From positions 13,332,501 to 13,396,500 of the forward strand of contig OX485808.1 of NCBI GenBank assembly GCA_950295325.1: DNA of 64,000 nt, given 5' to 3'. This DNA is from Polytrichum commune (lineage: Eukaryota > Streptophyta > Polytrichopsida > Polytrichales > Polytrichaceae). The number at the start of each line of letters is the position of its first letter. Positions within the stretch are counted from its first letter, which is position 1. This document shows positions 59,711 through 64,000 of this stretch, piece after piece. The notes under the pieces are model-generated. The model saw nothing but the letters and a program-made list of their open reading frames with translations. It was not told the DNA's origin and ran no database searches. The translations under genes and the position numbers were made by a program.

Positions 59711-59872
59711 ACCGTAGATCATGAGCATGTTCAACAAAAAATTCATCGAAGTGTCACGTGTGTGTGTTTAAAAAAAATAGTAGTTGGAACCCCCTACAAA
59801 ATCCATGTGTCATCTCAAAAAGAATAGCATTTTTGCACCAAAGTGTTGAACATGCTTACGACCTACGGTAGC
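59711..59872. mobile_element. Small MITE inserted at TA
   Basis: Left end CCGTAGATCATGAGCATGTT and right end AACATGCTTACGACCTACGG are inverted matches with small differences, and TA flanks both. The left flank CCACTTGAGTA also occurs uninterrupted at 4837-4847, where the same repeat continues into (AC)n. The MITE therefore landed in a pre-existing repeat. Confidence 0.7.
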
Positions 59873-59874
59873 TA

Positions 59875-60946
59875 TGTGTCAATACCCCCCCTCCTTTACC
59901 CATTGAATCATGTATACAATATCAACATAGTTCCATGGTTCAAACTTGGGATAACATAAGCATTCTTTTTAATTTTATACTTATCATGTTGCATTGAAAT
60001 AAAAAAATTTAAGGCCAAAGCATGGAAAAAGGTTCCTAGGAGACAATTAATCATCGATAAGTTTCACACTACAAACCATGAACCAATTTTACAGAATAAA
60101 AGGGATAGTGAGGAGGTTTACTTGCATAAGAGGAGGTTGTATTTAAAGGTGTGATGTGCCTTGTGCTTGACTCTCCAATAGTAACCAACGCAATTTTTTT
60201 GCTTCAAGGGCACACTAAGCTTATGAATTTATCGTTGAAAAATGCAACAATGCAACAATGCGATATGCAACAACCAAGATTTCATGAATCCTTTCTCATT
60301 GAATTTTTGTCAAAGCACACATAGAGAACTCTTTCCACCAATTTTGTTGTCTCAAGCCTTGAACTTAGCCAAACCCATATCCAAGCTGTCACATAGCATG
60401 GGTGAAAGATGCAAGTTTTAAAATTAGAACAATAGTAATAAGATATAATCAACTAGAAATTTGTATATATCCTTAATATCTCATTCATTTATGTGTAAAG
60501 ATGAAATTTATTATATTATGAGTTTTAGATTATAAATTGCCAATGATGTAGGATAGACTAAAAAATAATCAATCATTGTGAAATTAGAAATATATATTTT
60601 AATATAATATTTAGAATCTTAAATTTTAAAAATATAAAAGTAAACCAATATAGTCAACTTCTACACAAATCAAAACTGTCAAAAATATATGCATATACTC
60701 GGCTATGATCCTTAGTTTTAACAAATATAATAAACATATATTTATACATGTATGTTGCTGAACTTTGATAGATTAAAAAAACACGTGCTAATTTTTTTTA
60801 AATATAATATGTTTTTTTTCTAGAATTGTTTAATTAGTGCTCAAGTGGTAAAGGTACTACGGTATATTATTGAGATTATTGTGGGATTTCAGGAGGATTT
60901 TTCTATCAAGTGAAATTTACATTGAATTTATTACCTCGTAGCCAAA
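59875..60946. other. AT-rich intergenic DNA
   Basis: No gene recognised. At about 60836 the sequence GTGCTCAAGTGGTAAAGG resembles a pol III A-box, but no acceptable B-box or cloverleaf follows, so no tRNA or SINE is called. Confidence 0.5.
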
Positions 60947-61600
60947 ATGTCGGAAATTGAGGAGGTTTGGTTCGGCAAACGAAAATTGAGTAATGTCGTC
61001 GTCAAGCTCGTTGAGATAAACCATGACTCGGATACCAAAAGCGGAGACTCTCGTGGCAAGAAGCGTGGTTTGGACTCGGATGGAGATTGAAACATCACCG
61101 TGTTGGCAATCTTTCATCTTCACTTAAACACTCTCCAAAGCAGCGGAAGTAAGTACTTTGAGACTTACTTCTCAAACCGATGGAGCCCTGATCACTCACA
61201 ACCACAACCAATGAAGCTCAAGCGGATGTCGGCCACTACGAAGATTGCTTCTCAACCATGTACGAGTGGACCTCGACGAAGTTTGAGAGTGTCACGCATT
61301 GCGTCGGGATGTTGAAAGTGGCGGTGCAATTACTCTACGAGTATGTGATCGAAGACATAGTTCGTTATTTATCCACAATGCAGTGGTCGAAATTCGAGTT
61401 CAAGTTGGTCCGAAAGCTGGTTGTGGGATCCGAAGGAGGCTTTCCGTTAGATTCCACAAACGATGTGTTGGCACGGTTGGGGATCACGCATAGATTGGTG
61501 GGTGATGACAACGAACATGAGGGTTCCTCTGATGAGGTTCAGGAATTGGTTCCTCCTCCTCTTCCTCGATTATGTCTTAATCATTGCATTAGTAAATGAC
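60947..61600 (+). pseudogene. BTB/POZ-domain protein pseudogene
   Basis: The frame opening MSEIEEVWFGKRKLSNVVVK looks like the start of a plant BTB/POZ domain (the F.DR.TSDVVV pattern). After an in-frame TGA at about 61088, the same frame resumes with FHLHLNTLQSSGSKYFETYF and SNRWSP, matching the BTB step in which the inner part follows 'H..VL...S.YF...FS..W'. Coding similarity then moves to another frame from about 61216: DVGHYEDCFSTMYEW, then VTHCVGMLKVAVQLLYEYVIE and YLSTMQWS, matching the second half of BTB (..L.VA..L....C...CV.YLE..PW). Thus one stop and one frameshift break an otherwise intron-free copy. Full-length relatives are about 400-500 aa, so the C-terminal part is missing. Confidence 0.6.
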
Positions 61601-61609
61601 AAACGGAGA

Positions 61610-64000
61610 GGAGAAAATTCATGAATTAAACGAGTTGAAAACGAGTTGAAAAGGGTGACTTAAACAAAATGTAATGATGTAGGGAGAGGAGAGTTTATGG
61701 AATTATGCGATTGGGCAATCAAAGGAGGAGTTTTGAGCATGCTACGAGGCCCAACGTGATGCATGGGGAGAGCTCATCCACAAGGTTGTGGGCTCCATTT
61801 GCAATCTTTCAATTTATTAATAATATAAAAACTTGTGATGAAAACATAGCAACTTGCAAATTCTTTTGAAGATAGTTATCTTCAAAGAAGTCATTGATCC
61901 TTCCACCTGATAATGTTGATTAATTAGCAACCTCTATGTAGAATTCAAAATCTTGAAACTTGCATTTGCAATGAGTTAAGTTGCAACTTCCTATATATTG
62001 TAAATTGTAATTTGAAAACTTAAAAATAATATTTTATTATTTGGTCTTCAAACTCCTCACCGTACATGTTCTTTTCTTGAATCTAGTTGATATTTCATGT
62101 GTTGGATATCTAGCTTGGTGCTTTAAGAATTAATATAGAATCAAAAGACATAATGGGATGGAAACCCAATGAAAATAAGTTAAAATATTTCATGTTGAAA
62201 TGTTTTCACCCAAGTATTTCTATATTTTTATTCTAGTATTTGCAACATGCATTTTGTGTTAGACATGTAATAAATTCATTACAACATCAAAACAATTTAA
62301 GCATCATTATTTGAAAGTTATATTAAAGAAAAATCCTTACAACCGAGATAAAGGCTTTGAACCAATAGCCGGAGAAGCAAAATCTTCCATAGATGTTACT
62401 AGTCAATGTTTTTCACAATCTATATACAATGACAATGCCATGGTAGTGGTGGTAGTGCTATAAAAAAAGAGTGTTTAAATTGTATATAAAATATCTATAA
62501 ATTTATAAATCATGAAAATTATTTTGAAAATATATGTATAAGTATAATAATATATATATAAGGTTCAAAGTAGAATAACATGTAATTTCTACATGTTGTA
62601 TTTATTTTTTAAATTTGTAGTCTAAATTTAAATCAATTTAATAGTTAAAATTAAATTGGTATGTATCTTGATCCATGCTCCATAAAAATTTAAATGTTAT
62701 ATTTTAAATATATTATAAAGAGTCAATGGCATGTTTGATACATGTTTTGAAAAAATATAAATCAATATGGTGGGGTAACAAAGGATTGTTTTTATTTTTA
62801 TTCTTGAACAATTAAAAAAAATTGAATCACATATGTATGCTTAGAATAGGTTTTTATTTTATACATAAAAATGAACAAACAAAGAGTTTAAAGCATATTT
62901 AATGTAACATTGATTATGTTTCATTTAAAATTCATTAACCATATGTATGTGTGCTATGAGATGAACGTGGTGGTGGTGGTAGTTGTTGCCCCCACCACTC
63001 CCACCTATTTTGGAAAGGTGGGGAGACCACATGGACGTTGTGGGTGCAATGGACCAAGACAACACATGCCGAAGTAGTGTTTATGTGTTGGTTTAATATT
63101 GAAGATCTAGAGCTAGTGTCTCTGACACTAACAACATATTTAACATAAGGTTCCCTTGCATTGATGTAATTTTATGGAAATCAATTATGTTACCACATTA
63201 GCTCAAATGAATATAATAAAAAAGAACATTAATTATAAATCACTTGCCATTGACTTCATACACTAAATATCATCATCAATGCAGGTTGAAAGTTATGAAA
63301 GTTCTTGTTACTTATCTTGCCAAGTGGACTATGTTAATCTCAAATCAATGATGGTTCCATTTTTTATGATCATGCATTACCGGTACTACATTCTCCATTA
63401 TTTCTCACAATCTGTAAATAGAAAAATAATTACAATAACCAATACATACCCAAATTGTTCATGATTTAGTTAAAGAGCCACACTAATTCAAATATAGGGA
63501 TAATATCTACTCCGTGTAAAGGGTTGAGAGGTGTGCTTGTATACAAGTTCCCTCCGGTGATACTAAAAAGGATGTACAATCCTAAACAAGCTTTCCATTG
63601 GGTCAAAACTACACTTGTGTGGACCTTTTGTGGTCACTCTTTATGATTGAACACCTAAAGTTGAGTGGTACAATCAAGACTCTATAAATGTTACAGGTTG
63701 GGAGTAGCAAAAAGATAACATATATAGAATTATAACAAGTAACATTTATAGAATTCATACCAATGATTAATAACATTTATAGAAACAACACTTAAAATTT
63801 CCGAAAATGAAGAACATAACGTTTTATAAAAATAAAAAATAAAAGTACAAATGATAATACATAATTCAACTAAACTAATTGGAAGAAATAATCTATATAG
63901 TAGTAAGTTGATGAGATTCTTCCAACAAAACTAACCGAAAGAAAAAGTCTATAGCAGTCTGATGAGAAGCTTCCAAATGATGAGATGAAACTTCATTCTG
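61610..64000. other. AT-rich intergenic DNA to the window end
   Basis: No gene, RNA or clear element end is seen. Contains TATA-rich low-complexity stretches around 62470-62570 and a short GGTGGTGGTGGTAG run near 62970. Confidence 0.5.

Overview
The window looks like nuclear DNA from a land plant. Three things point there: spliced protein genes with GT-AG introns, a telo-box-type AAACCCTAG motif upstream of one gene, and proteins that resemble plant families (a TUTase-like nucleotidyltransferase, an RBL-type rhomboid, a PIF/Harbinger transposase with a trihelix partner). The lineage cannot be fixed from the sequence. An uninterrupted rhomboid coding region and very repeat-rich, AT-rich intergenic DNA would fit a non-flowering plant, but that is only an inference. 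Gene density is low: two apparently intact host genes, one intact-looking transposon gene pair, one small candidate spliced gene, and two or three gene relics in 64 kb.

Layout. 1-18 kb: AT-rich repeat sea with Tourist-like MITEs (1001-1581, 10060-10558, 12418-13087), a GC-rich minisatellite (about 3278-3575), a 94-bp tandem repeat (3731-3965), a SINE-like element (about 11745-11975) and a cluster of three related units (14636-15900). 18.35-23.95 kb, minus strand: a ten-exon gene for a non-canonical poly(A)/poly(U) polymerase. I rebuilt it exon by exon and every splice phase agrees (666 aa). 25.4-29.3 kb: a dispersed repeat split by a 427-bp MITE, then a pair of inverted ~970-bp arms around a 51-bp tandem repeat. 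33.0-34.25 kb: a MITE and a pogo/Tigger relic. 34.3-39.8 kb: a GC-rich island with a PIF/Harbinger gene pair, where a trihelix DNA-binding ORF (+) converges on and overlaps a DDE transposase (-). 41.6-44.8 kb: a second GC-rich island with a two-exon candidate small gene (-). 44.8-45.2 kb: a minisatellite. 45.85-48.2 kb: a broken coding relic with an F-box-like patch. 49.1-51.0 kb: nested insertions including a 1.22-kb near-perfect palindrome. 51.5-52.6 kb: the rhomboid protease (-), with a duplicated 462-bp unit upstream. 54.5-64 kb: AT-rich repeats, small inverted-repeat elements and a BTB/POZ pseudogene (60.95-61.6 kb).

How the parts relate. The two host genes appear functionally independent: RNA 3'-end tailing and intramembrane proteolysis. 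Most of the structure comes from DNA transposons. Five or six MITEs carry GGG... termini and a TTA/TAA target duplication, as PIF/Harbinger-mobilised elements do, and the window also holds a coding PIF/Harbinger pair. I could not find that pair's own terminal repeats, so a direct mobilisation link remains an inference.
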